Of a stretch of DNA of 5,501 bases, positions 5,374 through 5,501 are shown in pieces (position 1 is the first letter of the stretch; every line of letters begins with the position of its first letter). The notes under the pieces were generated by a model. The model saw only the letters and a list, made by a program, of their open reading frames with translations, did no database searches and was not told the origin of the DNA. The translations under genes and the position numbers were made by a program. The stretch comes from an uncultured Rikenellaceae bacterium (GTDB lineage: Bacteria; Bacteroidota; Bacteroidia; Bacteroidales; Rikenellaceae), in contig CAMQUV010000090.1 of the NCBI GenBank assembly GCA_947037995.1, positions 1 to 5,501 on the forward strand, written 5' to 3'.

Positions 5374-5501
5374 TTAGTTTATAAATAAAAGAGTAGGATT
5401 TGAGTTTTCATTCTCTACGACCCCCACGAAACTGTCGTTGGCTGGGTTTGTAAAAGAGCTTATTTCGTATCCTATGTGCTTATTGAAATCCTCTTGCGTA
5501 G
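5374..5501 (-). CDS. 3' end of a probable 6-bladed beta-propeller protein (starts beyond the right edge)
   Basis: A frame open from the window edge encodes 42 residues, starting TQEDFNKHIGYEISSF and ending VENENSNPTLLFIN with a TAA at 5376-5374. The ENSNPTLLFI ending parallels EDSNPVLVLYR at the C-terminus of gene A, so this is probably a paralogue of A and the upstream member of the array. The other two frames on this strand are interrupted. Only the C-terminus is available, so the family assignment rests on a short match and on context. Confidence 0.6.
   Translation of the reverse strand, partial: TQEDFNKHIGYEISSFTNPANDSFVGVVENENSNPTLLFIN

Overview
The window looks like an AT-rich stretch of a Bacteroidales genome (Bacteroides/Parabacteroides type). 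The grounds are the gene families: lipoproteins of the 6-bladed beta-propeller/TolB-like kind, interleaved with short NVEALA-family peptides, a pairing typical of that order. No Shine-Dalgarno-like sites are visible, which also fits. Every gene I can support is on the minus strand, so transcription runs from the right edge to the left.

Layout in transcription order: the 3' end of a propeller-like gene (5374-5501); a 13-codon remnant of a cysteine-containing peptide gene (5288-5329); propeller lipoprotein A (4092-5228); a frameshifted NVEALA-type peptide gene (3846-4030); propeller lipoprotein B (2812-3786); an intact but odd NVEALA-type peptide gene (2435-2659); propeller lipoprotein C (1332-2366); a 66-bp deletion remnant of a signal-peptide gene (1253-1318); propeller lipoprotein D, a close paralogue of C (177-1211); and the 5' end of the full-length version of that signal-peptide gene (1-164). 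The unit 'peptide, then propeller lipoprotein' is thus repeated three times, followed by a duplicated 'propeller plus exported protein' unit. No intergenic stretch exceeds about 150 bp and all spacers are read in the same direction, so one or a few long transcripts are plausible.

The notable feature is how the array is built. Its junctions carry near-identical DNA while the gene bodies differ. A 122-bp repeat holds the end of a peptide gene, a hairpin and the lipoprotein signal sequence, and stops exactly at the lipobox cysteine codon of A and B. A 110-bp repeat covers the 5' part of two peptide genes. A third repeat covers the start of the signal-peptide gene. Hairpins of different sequence sit 14-15 nt after each peptide stop codon. 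This pattern suggests a locus diversifying by duplication, recombination and decay, with exported or surface propeller proteins as the variable part. The biochemical function of these families is not known to me, and none can be deduced from the window.
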